This document shows, in pieces, positions 24,701 through 38,799 of a stretch of 64,000 nt of DNA. Positions within the stretch are counted from its first letter, which is position 1, and each line of letters opens with the position of its first letter. The position numbers were made by a program, and so were the translations under genes. The stretch is from the NCBI RefSeq assembly GCF_002443255.2, contig NW_019211454.1:51647885-51711884 (forward strand), in the 5' to 3' direction. This DNA is from Varroa destructor. Its lineage: Eukaryota; Arthropoda; Arachnida; Mesostigmata; Varroidae. The notes under the pieces were generated by a model. It saw only the letters and a list, made by a program, of their open reading frames with translations, ran no database searches and was not told the DNA's origin.

Positions 24701-27700
24701 CCAGAACAGACACCCTCGACGTCCGGTACCATCCGACTGGCTCGTACAGACCAGCCAAATCGGAATTAAAGGAATTACAGAGCTCGTATCACATATGTAT
24801 ATATGGACATATCTGCTATATATGTACGTGTGTATAAGCAGATAGGTACTCTTATTATGATTATTATAGTCTTTGGGTGACGAGTTCCACGATGCGGGCT
24901 ACGAGCTGTGTTAGCTATCCTCGTCTCTTTCTCTATGGGCTAAGCACTGGCGACGCACGGCATGTCACTAGAGGACTGATAGGAGCAGACGTTTAGTCTA
25001 GTATGGTTGAACCTGGTATAAGCTGCCTTGGCTGGCCTAAACCTTACGGCCTGCAATAAGCAGGAAGCCCAGGCTACCTGCGGTGGCAGTGAACTTTGTC
25101 GCAGTTAAACAGTGACACCACGGATAGACAGACGCCTTCACACACACGTACGGTCAACCGCGCACACAGGCATACTAACCAACGAATATAGACGAGCCTG
25201 ATTCAGGCCGAAAACTCTGACTGCAACTGCTGCTGCCTGCAGCAGGCTGTCGTGCTGCTTCGGTTTCTATTGCTGTTCACTGACTTTTGGGGTTTAATTT
25301 TGTCCTCGCTCATGCAAATGAAAGCAAAGAGCAGGCGACGACTATGACAACAGCGGCCACTTCGATGACAGCAACAACAACAGCGACGATGTCGACGATG
25401 AACAAAGGCGGATAATAATGGCGTCGACGTGAGATCGTAAAGACATCCATTCGAATTATTTCCAATTGGTCCCTTGTCCATTTTCCCCTTCCACTGCTGA
25501 GTCGGCTGAGTCCTTCGGTCTGACTCCGCAAGTCCCTTACACTCTGTTCCCAACCCCTTCCTCTGGCTTCTGGTTAAACGCAAGGGATATGCGTCAGCCA
25601 GCTAAAGCCTAAGCGAACATGTTTCACATCGCCCTTCGCTCGCACCCCGTTTACCTGATGCCCCATTGCCTGGCAAAAGAGGGCCGCGTTTGTAAACGGA
25701 ACGATGTACACGCTGCGGGCCTGAGAGAAGTGATGCGTGCCGTCCCTCAACTATTCCTTTCGGCCGGTAATTCTGCTACGGCCGCGCCGTTGCTCCAGCT
25801 GGAGCTAATGTTAGAGTCGCCTCGGCAGTCAGACCGCAACACCGAACCAAAGCCCAGAGTGGACCGGGCATTGTAAGTGTGACATGGTCCCTGTCTTTCT
25901 ATCCGATTCTGCGTCTCCGGACAAACGTCACTTGCTAAATACATGTACAACGGATTATGTAGATCGTAAGGACTGGTGAAATTGGACGCTTATTGTAATA
26001 TCATATGCTAAAATTAACCAATTACTAAGTGAGAGATAAAGTCAGTATATAAACGCGACCGTCTTCCGAAAAATCCATAGAGGCATTTTAGTACATTCAA
26101 AGAAACGACATATTATCGATTACTTGATAATTGAAGAACTCCGCTGATACTATTACCGCTCTCAGCAATAACAAACGATGGCTCGTCTCTGTTCACTGAC
26201 GTACAACCCATTCATTCGTGTTACAATATATTAAATAGCAGAGTTACAATTTTAAGAACAGTGTTGCTTTCTTATCTGGCCATTGTTTATTACGGCCAAT
26301 AGCAATTGCAAACAAATACAACTGCTACAAGTACGGATTAGAGAGTAATTTATCTCGCAGTGGTAGATTAGCTTGATCTCTAAGGTCACAAATGCCTAAA
26401 AATGTTCTAACAACAATGGTGATCGAATTACTAGGTCAACATCAGTCGTCTGCATTCGATGGAATAGTCGATAACAATCGGTTGGAAAATACCCACCTTC
26501 TGGATAGTCTTATTACCATCGGGAGAAACCAGGCTATGACAAATTGGCCTTAAGATAGATCGTTCGAAGTGCATCCGTATGGCGCTGCGTGTAAACATTA
26601 CGTTATGCCTTACAATCTTAGCTTTGCTAGTAAATTTGAAAAGATGTCAGACCTACAATCATCACCGAAACGTTGGAATACATTTGTTCAATCTCGATCA
26701 TGCCTTGCCTCTCGAAAACCGTTTCTATCGTCCGCGATAGATATTATGTCTTATAGTAGGTTTACAGTATCAAATAATGCCGAGTACATGTGGCTTCTGG
26801 ATAGTTTCAGATATTTTTGGCAATGCGTGCACAGCCCTGTCGGACAAATGAAGCGATCCTATGAAATTTGTTGAATCAAATCGGCTTTAATATCGGGCGT
26901 CTGAAAACTGAAGACCCGCATTCTACGAATAAAAACTATGTGAACTCATTACATGTCAACAAACAATCAACCGGGTTGAACGAAATACTTCAAAGAACCT
27001 GAGTACTCCGTTAATGGTATACATATATTTTGGTGCACAAAGCTAACTCCGGAATATATGGCGATCTAATAGGTTTCAACTATAGCCATTAAACGTGCTG
27101 TCTCCTTTTTTCTTTTACCTACGTTTGTTGCGCAAGACCTTCGGATATTACTAAATAGCAGTGACTGCATGTTCGATTGCTAGAAAACAACTATTTACCC
27201 GAGAAACTACCGAATTAAGTTATTTGCTACTTGAGCCATATGAGCTTTTTTCGTCCTGACGCACTCCGTCTAGTTACCTGCCTCTGTTGCTTTTACTCAT
27301 GCACTTGGAACATTTTTGGCACTGGTCCGGGATCGCCATTGTTGTTTCACAGATGCCGAACGAATCCTGCGCTATTATCTCGTTGTCTTGCTGAGTGCAG
27401 CCCAAGGAGATCAGATAGTTTGAGTGCTGTGTATCTGCGTGTCGTCCCTCCGCGTTGTTCGACGCTCCCTCTGTAAAGATCGACGGGCATGCGACTGGGC
27501 AGGACCTGCACGAGCTGCTGTTCGAGCCGCCGCTTCGGCCTTCTGAGGTATTGCATTTACTTGAAGGAAATGAGTGCAATTAAGTACGAAACGAGAAGCG
27601 GTCGGGGTCTGAGAGCCGACGAGCGAATGAAGAGGCCCTGATGGCAATGGCAAAGGAGAGTGATAGCGAATGGTCACGGCTAAGCAAGCCACGCAAAGCT

Positions 27701-30010
27701 AAGAACCCCCCAGACTTTCCCCCCGCCCCATTACCTCCCCGTCGCTGTTTCGGGCGTACAGACAAACATAGACGTTGAATGGTCTCTGTCTCCGAGCAAC
27801 TAAAATGGAGAACAAAAAGGCCAAGCAGGACAGACATCTAAGAATATTCTGCGACAAAGCTTTTTCGCAGCGAATGCGGAATACTATTCACTCGTGGTTC
27901 GATGATTTAGAGCTAGAGCAGATTTATCTGACAGGTGAAACATACGTCGAGTGAAAACAAAAACGAGCGATAGCGGCTCGTTGCCTTCAGGAAGCACCTG
28001 CCTCTAATCTTAACTCTGAGATTGCTACTTAATTTGAGTAGTTATCAGTTGTTCAGTGATTTAGGAATGATGTGCTTAGCCTCATTGATTTTCGACTGGA
28101 GATCAAACGTAGAATGTTTCATTACACATACAAAACAGTCACGCTGCTGATACGGTCGCTGTGATCGCATTCATTTACATTGCTGGGACAGAGTTTACAG
28201 TGGCGTCGTTTTCGGCGAAAGCTATCGGCAATATATTTTTGCGAGCAATGCTTTTGACTACGTCTGGACCATTTGTCTAGGACTAGGCAAAATAGCATAA
28301 ATACTCTTCTTACTCACACAATTTTTATTAAACTTAACCCTATCTAAGTTTTTTAGCTTCGTCCCTGATATGGAATGTTTTAGTTCTAAGCTTCCTATAC
28401 CTCACCGTGGGTATCACAGCGTCATAGATGTGTCAATCACGTTCTTGTCATCACAGAATTGCATGGCTGTTTGTTTGGCTGCCTCAAATAAGGAACGCCT
28501 ATACCCATTCTCATACCATGGTGCACACGATCTTAAGGTTGCTGCCGCCCCTTATTCTATTGCCGTAAGTGTAGTCGCTATGGCCTGCACAGTCAAATTA
28601 GCCTGCCCGCCTCTGGTAGGTCGCGCAAGTAAGCGTGTATCTGCTTGACAAAAGCTCAATTATTAATAACTTGCTTGACACTGGCCCACGATAATATTAC
28701 GTAGCGAGAGACAGATGGAGATACAGTTAGACAAAAAGAGAGACCATGCTAGGTAACAACGCAGAAATAATAATAATAATGATAAAAACAACATCAACAA
28801 TGTAAGGGTTACTGCCACTAGCGTGAGTTAGTGAGTTATTCAGCAGATTGTGTAGCCTTGTCGAATGCAGGGTTGTTCGTTGAGCCGAGCTTTGTTAGGT
28901 CTACCTTCCCTCTGGCCGGCCTACTCAGTACAAAAGGCGGAGTCGACCCCGTATCATCATTGACAGCTGGAGGTTGACGGCGGTAGAGCAGTGTCCAGCG
29001 AGAAACTCTGCTGCTGCTAAGGGCAAACCGACGACGGCGACGACAACAGGAGAGGTTTTAGCGACAAGCTCCTTGGACCTTCAAACAATAAGCCTACTGT
29101 GTTGAAATTCGAATGCGTCTCGTGGTCCTTTCCATACTCCCTCAGTGATCAGCACAGACAGACAAGTCCTGTATCTTCGTCTGCGATTTTTTTTTTCATT
29201 GTCAGGATTTCATAGTTGCTCGCACTCAACGTTTTTACTGGAAATAAAAAGCGAGCCGTTTTCATGTCAATGCATCACATTTCCTATAATGAAGGAAGAC
29301 ACCTTCAGAAGCGACAAAACATGGCACCGGACCCTGTTGTAAGATATCAGTAAAATTAATAATTCAATAGCGACATTGAAATCACATATAGGTTGGCTGA
29401 ATAACAATTAGAACAAAGGAAAGCAAACTAAAAGAGTTGGCCATAAGAGCCTCGTGAACTTCGAGCCATCGTAATAACGGTCTTTCTATGAAGTTTTTCT
29501 CTGGCACGCTTAAAGCTTTTGAACAATTCTAAATCTAGTTTGATGGGGTCAGTTAACCGGAATGAATTTAGTACAAACAGCCAGCTAGAACACAAATGAA
29601 TTATGGAATACCAATAGAAGACACTTCGTTATCCCGATATCCTTTGATACGACAGGATGAGGTAATGCGCGCGCAATGCTAACACACAAACATATACCGT
29701 AGACGTACCCGCTTACGCACGACGTTTTAGCCTTCAGCAATTTATAGAATACAGCTGGTTAGTAACAATTTGACTTTAAAAAGTTACGAGGTTTAAAAAG
29801 AATTAAAATTAAAGTCGATCCTACGAAACAGGTATGGCTATGTCTACATTTAAACAGCACGCATGTACGTTCAAACATGCGAAAAATGTGTTGAAACTTT
29901 CTCAACTTTACCTTGAAATATTCTACCGAAAATAAAATTCCTAGAAGTCGATCCCTCTGAAGGGGGTTAGATGGTGATGGTCGGCTATCGACGATTTGAA
30001 AATATTCTAG
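21749..30010. other. Gene-empty stretch
   Basis: Mixed frames on both strands at 22.5-23.2, 25.2-25.9 and 27.2-27.8 kb look random or low-complexity. 23.4-24.4 and 26.0-27.2 kb are AT-rich with nothing distinctive. Confidence 0.6.
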
Positions 30011-30231
30011 AGTAATGCTGCTAGAGCCTATCTTATGAGAGCCATCCGGTTCACGTTTTCGCATAAGCCGAAACCGACTGTTATGTTTGATGTCTCAAAG
30101 TTGATGAGGAGCGCACACGCGGACGGCCACATACCCCAATTCTCAGGCAGAGAGACGAACCTAGAAGAGGAACCCGTCAGGAAAAGGTTAGGCAGTGGTG
30201 CTGCTTTTGCTGCTGCTGGAAGCATCTTATA
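30011..30231 (+). CDS. Weak candidate coding exon, product not recognised
   Basis: After TATTCTAG the + frame is open for 73 codons and two bases, up to a GTGAGC donor that would remove the overlapping TAG stop. Many codons start with G or A, as in real coding DNA. The peptide includes AIRFTFSHKPKPTVMFDVSK, then SAHADGHIPQF, and a tribasic RKR near the end. The tribasic site recalls peptide precursors, but there is no signal sequence and no known peptide. An ATG at 30035 has a poor start context. The minus strand also has a 65-codon ATG frame here (30028-30225), so the orientation is not certain. Confidence 0.28.
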
Positions 30232-32001
30232 GTGAGCAAGATGTAGGGAGCCTTAGATTTTCCCGGCCGTTACCTCGGCTTTCTTACGTCGCGCTTGCCC
30301 CTCCTTAGTCTTGACCAGAGAGCCAGAGGCAATCCGATTTAATGTGCACTTTAATTGCACGAATTGCAGACTCCCCCCTCTTTGCCTTCTTACGGAGCAA
30401 GCATAGCACCAACCAAAATGTGCCGCCGCCGTCTTCCGTGCTAAAACTAGACGCTAGCGCCACAACGGGGCTGGCCAGTTAGCGTGCCACGGGGCTTGGT
30501 ACTATCACAGAGTCGCCACCGATGGTGGTATAACCAGTTGTACAGCACTAGGCCTCTCTCAACCCTCTCCGACCCAGCGCTCCTGGGGAGTTCGAAGCGA
30601 CTTGCCCATCCATTCGTCCATCGCTAAGAAGAAGGACGAAGTGTGTTTCTACATGTGTAAGTATGTGGGTGCGTATGCGTAAGTCGAGTGTGACTGTGTA
30701 TGTGTATATAGCAGAGGTTGTAAATTTAGGGAATATATCTTTCGTTGCCCTCTTAGTTTTCTCAGATGGGACTTCTTTAGCCTTCAACGAGAGACGCCTA
30801 TGGCGCTTGTGGGATTTGAGTTAAGTTGAAGCGGGCCGGTCGAAGCCGAAGTAGCTACGAAGAGATGAGTCGAGTCTAGAGCTATGCTGAAGTTTTCAAT
30901 GGTCTGAGAGTGCTCTAATTAAATTAGCATAGTTCTTGGAGAGATTATTAGTGATTATTATAGCCGTTATCTCGGCCGTTTGACTTGCTTGGTGGTAGTA
31001 AGCGAGGCAGGAGCAATGTCAGCATAGAAGAGCCTAGCAGAATGTGAAATACATCGTTCAGATTTTGACCTTGTCAAAGAATACTCTGTAAGGTTTTTGT
31101 CAATGTTGCTAACAAGCTTGCTGGAGAACTAGTTTTCGCTTTGACTAGGTATAGCAATGGCAATTGGTTATTGAGCCTTGTAAGCGTCGAGGAAAACTAC
31201 GCGCAGTAAACTTATGTTTGTGCGCTTGTTAGCTTGATTTTGGCGACTGACATCTGTTTTTGGCATGTTGGATTTGCCCGTAGCTCATATTTTATGGTAC
31301 AATCCTCATAAAAGGAGTTCGATGCGATACCCGCTCGAGTACCGCCATATTACTCGTTCGCTATAGCTCGTACGCTTCATACTTGGTAGAACGCCAGGAT
31401 GTACGAGAACATAGCAATCGTGTGAATGATGACGACTGACGATTATTGACGGTAAGGCCACATCACAAAGAGGCGTCTACTATTGTACTTCTAGCCAGGT
31501 CAACAGCTTGAGTAGATTTGTTGTTGTCGTTGAGTAGCACCCAAGCGGCATAGAGGACTATTGGCTTGACAAGCAGAAGGCCAAGGCGATGACGAACTAG
31601 CCGGCATGAGCAGGATCAGCTGGGCGAACTCTGTTCAATCGCCATGCTGCATTTATGCACAGCTTTTCAGTGTTTGTACCAGAGGTCTGTTTGGCTGCTT
31701 TATGGGTAGCGTCGACGGGCATTAGATTCTACAGGCAATGTATACGCCTTGTACATCCAGAGTCGATATATGTATGTATGTATCTATCTGTATACGTATA
31801 TGTGTGGCTGGATGCGAGTGAATATTTGTCTATATAGACATAGCAAAATCCTTACCTTAGATGTCCGTCTTTGCCTGCAGTGCCCCGTCAATTCGTCCAC
31901 TGCCACCCTGTGACGATACTTCTCATTGGCGGGCTGGGTTTTCTTGACTCCCTTCCCAACACCCCATGTATACAAAGCGACGCCACCGTGGCTAGGAAGA
32001 C

Positions 32002-32057
32002 GGCCGGCCGGCCGGCCGACAGGCTGGTCGGCCGGGCGGGCGGGCGGTCGGTCGGTC
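32002..32057. repeat. Tetranucleotide mosaic GGCC / GGGC / GGTC
   Basis: Blocks of GGCC, then GGGC, then GGTC follow one another, suggesting stepwise mutation and expansion of one ancestral unit. The GGCC part is self-complementary. Confidence 0.9.
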
Positions 32058-35000
32058 TCGTGCAACACTAATTGACGCTCATGCGATGACGACTACGGCA
32101 TCATCAGCAGTAAGTGTACTGCTGTTGCCGTTGCTTCTTCATGCCTTCAAAGGTTCTGTTTTCCTGTCTGCCTGTCTACCTCCTGTATAAAGGTAGTGCC
32201 TGGTGCTATACACCCTATGGTATAAGGTATGTAACGATGAGTCATACACGTCGTATCTATGAACATATAGGACGATTCGCCTTCGCCGTCACTCGCTGCC
32301 AACAAATATAGACGGATAACGCGATGGAATATGCCTTAGCCCTCTCTCGCTGGGCCACAACACCGAACACCTACATACATAGTAGCAGTACCTGCGAGGT
32401 CGACGGATCGACACCCTCGTAGTCGTCTCGCTGGTGAATGAGTGAAGGCGCGGGCGGTGGTGTCAGAATTAAGTAAAGCGGCCAACTTACGCGATGCCGA
32501 ATGGCGGAGCATAGTTTCGAGATATTATGCCTTATAAGAGTGAACATTACATCCCCAGGAATTGAGAGATACCGTGATCTCGGCTCGATATACTGGTGCT
32601 CAGGTATAGGCGCTAGGTAGGTAGGCAGGCAGGCACATACATCCCGACCGGGTAGTTGCGTTGGTCTGCGTTAGTAGCCGACTACTCGGGGCTATGTGGG
32701 ATAGAGCCAATAGAGGGACAGCAGATCGGACGGAGCTGAAGGGATGGCTCTCTGCCCTTGTGAAGGCCTCACGGACGTGAGCAGCGGAAAAAGAAACGAC
32801 CATCTGCCAACTGCTAGCAACTACGATGACTTGAGTCACCAAAAACGAAAAACAGATGAACAGAAAAAAAATATTTAACTATATGGAAAGTGTATGATAA
32901 GGTGCGTTCGTCTCATAAAATAACGCTGGATCTAGTTAGCGGTTAGAGAAATTGTACCTGCTGAGGTAATCCATGTTGAACAAGCGTAAATAAATAACAA
33001 TAGAAGCAGGTTTTGCAATTTTTTTTGCAAATTCGCAATATGTTTTTAGTAGTGCGTGATCGTTGCATTACCGAAGTAGGCCACAGTGGCACGAAGCAAT
33101 AACGCTGCTAGCCACTAATGGAAGGCAAGTACGCACATATGAGCGTGGGGTAGATGAGCAAATCCAGTGTGTTATCGTGAGTTACATCGATCTCTGTTCT
33201 ATACGCTGTGTATATCGGTGTCAAATCAACAGATTGAGCTGGATAATCCTTTATTATCTCGTCCCGCCGGGCCATGCACTAAGCACTGCAAGGGCTGAGC
33301 CTCGTCGTCCTCCAAAACCAGCCTGCAGCTACGCTCCCTGGAGCATCACTACATCGACATCCAACACCCAGCAAGAATCTGTCTATCCTTAGCTCGCGCC
33401 AGCGAGCAGCCGTCTAACAACTCGTCGGACTCATGTAGTTGGGCGGGAAACGGTCACCGGGACTAACTGTCGAGATTTCGAGGTGGGACAGTGGGCGAAC
33501 CGCCGCTATCTGGCTCATCTATAGCAGACCTTAAGAGCTGGACCCTTGAACCAACCTAGTCCGCAAGATAGTTGGATGTCAAAATGTAGCTGGCCAATGA
33601 CGACACGTCGGGATTGTGCCACTTACTAGCAGCAGCAGCAGTAGCAAGAAAGGGTGAAACACAAGGAAAGCGGCAAAGAAAGGAAACACGCAAGAGAGGA
33701 AAAGGCTCAGATTGGACTTTGATTAGAAGCTGCCGATCAGGTACAGCTAATCCACTCAAGCCTGTAAGCGATTATAGCTTTGTAGCGTATCCATGGGAGA
33801 ATCCAGAGCCCATATATAAACACTGCAAACAGTTCACCACTGAACTTCTGCCGCACATTGCGAGCCGACTACCTCGATCAGGTCCCGAGCTATACTCACA
33901 ATTAAAGCATTGTATCAGTTTATATTATTATCGACTAATTACGGCTAGACGACTAGGAACGTGTTAGCACTCAGGACTGAAGTAAACTGTAGACTAACGG
34001 CGTGTAATAGGTATCGCTGGAGAATTGCCCATCAACTGAGTTTATGGGTAATTGTTGTTCGATGTAAATTGTAACATGCAGTAAGTTCTTAATTTCGGCA
34101 GTTATAACTAATGTGTGGAAAGCTTTTACTCCAGTAGGAACTTTGCTTCTACTATTGCCTGGAGTTTTTGTTTTTCATTTTTTTTTTTTTATATACAGAA
34201 TTAGGCCAAGGTGATACATGTGAGATTATCAACTGACATCTATGAAAGGTAACTTTCTTTAAATCGTTGATCATGATCCACTCGTTATTTTGTACCACAG
34301 CGTCGCTTTGTCGCGAGGGCTTTGTCGGATGCTCGAGTAAGTCGCAAAGAGCAAAATGAACCATTTCTAAAGAGGTAACCTTCGTACAATGCACAATGCA
34401 ATTTCTCGTTTATTATAGTTCGCCTAAACTTAGGCGTCCGCTTATGTATGAAAAATAGACCGATTGTCCATAATCAGAGACTAGAATAGTAATTAGAACA
34501 TAGTCAACGGAATTTTAGCACAACAGAGTTGTTGCCCATTCGTAGGGACACGCATCATTGCATTGGCCTAAAACCACGCCACCTATCGAACTTGCTGGAC
34601 ACACTGCAGAAAGCATCACGAAAATTCGATTGGTTTCGCCATTCATTAACGGAAGGACACGAGTTGGCGAGCTTGAAGCCAACTACATCTGACAGATAAA
34701 TGAGGAGATCTTGGTAATCGTCGCTATTCTCCCCTCCTGCTGATGCCCTTCATTTTGATACAAACGACTACGCAAATAATAAATGTAATAATGATTATTA
34801 TTGTTAATTACGAATTGCTCTCTCAGATCGCATGTGCACAGGAAGATGGTCGGAGTCTCATTCGGCGCAGTCTGTGACAATGGCTTTTTCTTCGTTAGCA
34901 TTTATGACAATCCTCTGATGGACATATCCTGCACGGACGCCAGCGCTTCACGTCTGCACTGGCTGCTACTTGATCGTAGGACTCTGTGACTTCCCCCTAT

Positions 35001-35494
35001 TAATAAACGGTAGGTAAAATATCGTACGTAAAGTAGACAGCCAGTGTTTTATTATGACTTTAATAATCAAGATGTAATTTAGTAATCCTTTCGTCCATCG
35101 GCCTCAAAGCGTCCCTTGACTATATCCAGAAGTCTCTGTCTATTAACTACCCTTTTGAACAGCCATCGTAGCGATTGCCCCATCCGTCAGTCCTGTCTTG
35201 TTCGAGTAAATGACATTGCATGAACGAATTACGTCTGCTTGATCCTTAGACCAGGGCTGACAAAGACGGGGAAAAAGAGTTCGAACCGGCCATCATCATA
35301 GGCTGACCCTTGGTGCCTTTGCCACCGCTACCACATCGGCTAAGGCGGCAATGAAAAAGGTGGATGGTGATCACGCAGGAGATGTTGTCCCACACGCAAC
35401 CCTAATGAACAACTACCCAAGGAACGGAAAGCCCTTATGGGAAATAGTTCAAGGTAGAAAGGACTATGGCTTTAGGAGTCTGAGGTAGCCACCT

Positions 35495-35507
35495 GGGGGG
35501 GGGGGGG
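35495..35507. repeat. G13 homopolymer run
   Basis: Thirteen consecutive G in otherwise ordinary noncoding DNA. Confidence 0.95.
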
Positions 35508-37377
35508 TGGTAATGCCGACAAAAACATTAACCTAGGAACCTAAATCAGCATGGATGGTCGCTGTTGTCGTCACTTCCTCTAGGCGGAATTACAGAATTC
35601 AAACAGGGAATCCTGGTTGATCCTCCTATGCGTTCTGTGAGCAATAGGCTAAAGGATGATGGATTTGCTGATGGTAAGTGGGTCGGCCACGGAACCTACT
35701 GACCAGCATCAGTACTAACACAGCTGAAGCAAAGCTGATGCCGCAACAAAGTCAGCAATTGCTCCTATTCTACTTCTTGCCTCTTTAGGAGGAACTACAA
35801 GAAGAAAAAAAACTGAGGCGATATCTCTCCCACGCTTATGCCTATCCCAGAAAAAAACCTGTCTCTACCTGCATACCCGCAGATAGAGATTTTATCTGCT
35901 GTAGTATCCATAAGTGTATTGTCATTCAGTGGTCAGTCCTGAATAGTGCTTGCCCTATTTCGATTCCAGCTTGTGCTCAAACAGCTAACAAAACCTGTAT
36001 GATACCATGAGTTCAATTTGCCTTTCGGGGTAGGCCATTGTCTTAACTTTGTACCTAGCAAATATTTGCCCCTTTTCATCTGCACGTAACAGTTTAGCAG
36101 TAATAGTTTGTTAATCTTCGCACGCTCCTATTTTGCGCAAACCGTTTTCCCGCAACCCTGGGCTTGTCTTGTAGTAAGCCAACCCTGAATAATGAAAACA
36201 TGCCAGACCTCTGTATGCCTTCACACGCACATACAGACACACGCTCATAGCGGATATGCTGGAAGGCGGGGGGGTCTACGTAGTGTAAATCCGAGCAAAT
36301 ACCAATTGACAAAATAAGATCAACTATCTGAGCCAGCCGGGAGGTGCCAGACCCTAAATAGCACCAGCGGCATTAGCAATAGCAGGATCAACCAACAACC
36401 ACCAGGCATCCACTCATCGGACAGATATCCGTGCGTAGACGCTAAACCTCTGGACGTGGACAGCAAGGTCGCTTGGTCCCCCCATCCCTATCACATTCCT
36501 TCTGGACGACGATCACGGCGATAAGAGTGACGCGTAAAACAGCTATTCGAAAGCGAAGTCACATAGATTACAGAAAAGAGCCGCGCGGGAGAGACGGGTG
36601 ACAAAGCCGACGCTTTCAACAACCGCAGCCTAAACGGAAAACTTCGATTGCTAGGAGTTTTACAGCCATTGCCACACTTCGGCCGCTGACGCTGACGCCG
36701 TTCGCACTTCAGGTGAATTGGCCAGCTGGGATTCTTCGACCGAAGTGTCTTCGAAACCGTACGCTATTATATGCAAATGTGGATAGGGACTTACTTTTTT
36801 TTTGCTAATCCGGTTGTATAGCCGCTGTCCTCGGTATTGTATACGTAAAGGTAAACTCGTTTATTCTATGCAGTATCCATAAGTAATAACCTAGGTTTGC
36901 ACCCCATTCGTATTCAACGCCTACACAGTGTTGATCGGTGATTGCGTTTCGGATGTTTTTTTCTTTTTTTTTTTCGTGCAAAAGACAGGATTATTTCGTT
37001 ATGGTAACTCGACATACTTGTTTGTTACGATGCAACAAACTCAGTTCGAACGAGTGCGAGGCACTATGCAGGAAAACATCAGTGTTTCTCGCAAGGATAG
37101 CTATACTAGTCTTCGGATAGCTGAAAGGGTAGATGGAAATAGAATAGAACAAACAGGTGAAGTAAGGAGTTACGCAAGAAAAGGAAAAAATCTGTCCTCT
37201 ACAGATAGTTGGTCTCATTAACGCCTAACGCACCGTCGCGATCGATCCATCTTTTTTTATATATATTATCATGTATTTGTATAAATATGGATAATAATAT
37301 GGATAAATGGAGATTGGGATTACGGTAAGAGCATGTAAAATCGATCTGAGCGTACAAAAAGCGGCGTAAATTAAAAG

Positions 37378-37471
37378 AAACAATTAAACGATTCTAAATC
37401 AAAGCTGACAATGAATCGAAACGCACGTAGTATACAACGTGCTGCAAATGCTGCTGAAGATAAAAATCATA
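37378..37471 (+). CDS. Weak candidate first coding exon
   Basis: An ATG at 37411 with A at -3 opens 22 codons (MNRNARSIQRAANAAEDKN, then HTE). They end in frame at a strong donor, GAA followed by GTAAGTAG. The frame is also open for about a dozen codons upstream of the ATG, back to an AAAAG that would make a poor acceptor. The short hydrophilic, Ala- and Asn-rich peptide matches nothing known to me. A second hydrophilic + frame begins with a well-placed ATG at 37030 and ends at 37221, so the two might be parts of one short locus. Chance is the main alternative. Confidence 0.2.
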
Positions 37472-38778
37472 CAGAAGTAAGTAGTAGGAATACAAACTGA
37501 GAGAAAGGACAAAACAGGACATTTCAAAGAGTTAGCCAGTCCAGATGGCTGTCGAGTCTCGTAACGACACAAAGGCCATGCTCTCTTTCGTAGCACAAAC
37601 ACAGCAAGGTCTCATTAATGTTATCGGATAAATATACATCATTAACAACCGGAACGGTAGCACAGGTGGGGCTGGCAGTACAAAAGCGCAGATTTATCAT
37701 TTCTGACAATTTATGGTCGCTTTCACAGGATCATCATCACCTCCATCATCGTATGAAATAGTAACAGTTCCAGAAGCAGCCAGAGGAAAAACGATGATGA
37801 GGATACTGATTCGAATGACAGCAAAAAAAAAAAGAAAACGAAATAGATGAAATCAAATGAAGAACTCTCGATCGGCCGATCAGTGACACCTGCCGTGAGG
37901 GCGTGTTACCATTGGTACTGCGACAGCGAGAGCAGCCGCAGTGAGGTCAGTCAGTCGCTTCGGTCACCACTTCGCGCAGCAATGTCTTCCAACGCGTACA
38001 TTCGTCTGCACAACTACAGGATCGATTATATATCCACATGCTGATGGCGTCGATAAGAAAAAAGCGACGAAAACGCCGACTGAACGTATCTCTACGGTTA
38101 CTACTACTACTACTACTACAATTACAAGTATCCTTACTTCCATCGGATTCATCCTCGTCTCGGTGCGGCGGCATGCTCGCTGTTTAATTTATAGAAATTC
38201 AACCCCGGTAATATCAAGATACTCGATCGGAGTCACTCAGATGCGGACAGCGCACGGGGATCTATGAGTGCGATGTCAGCCCCCAGCCACCGCCTCCGCT
38301 CGCAAATAGCGGCGGCCTTACAAGAATGACGAATGCGAAGCAAACAAGATGCTGAGGGATGACGTTCGAATAGTTCGGCTTAGATGAGCTAATTACTATC
38401 GCCAGGACATAATGCCGGTTATGATGCTCTTTCTAGTTTTAAGGTCAACCGAAATTTAAAACGAAAAAGCAATGGAAATTACAAGATAATAAGGTACAAA
38501 GAAGGTAAACAGATAATTTCTTTGACCACCGATTGGCACAAGGCTTTGTGAAGTAAAATGGCCATTGGAAACGAACAACTATTTTGGTAAGATATTGACG
38601 TAAAGTTTTCCATTTCGATCGTAAATGTATGGACGAGGTGTATATAGCCAACATCATGTTATTAAGGCAGGCATACAAAGCCCACGTAACTGAAGTAGCT
38701 ATCATCGAACCTATCTCAGGGAATAATGCGCTTCGCTGTACTGTGAATTGAAGCACGAGGTATTTAGGACGAATTTGC

Positions 38779-38799
38779 ATATATATATATATATATATA
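38779..38799. repeat. (AT)n microsatellite
   Basis: About ten AT units followed by CATATA and a T run. Confidence 0.95.

Larger units (their letters stand above)
30232..37377. other. Gene-empty stretch with a tetranucleotide mosaic and a G run
   Basis: No frame shows a recognisable domain. 35.1-35.9 kb has more balanced composition and few long frames on either strand. A + frame with its ATG at 37030 and stop at 37221 is hydrophilic and has a good start context, but nothing else supports it. Confidence 0.55.
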
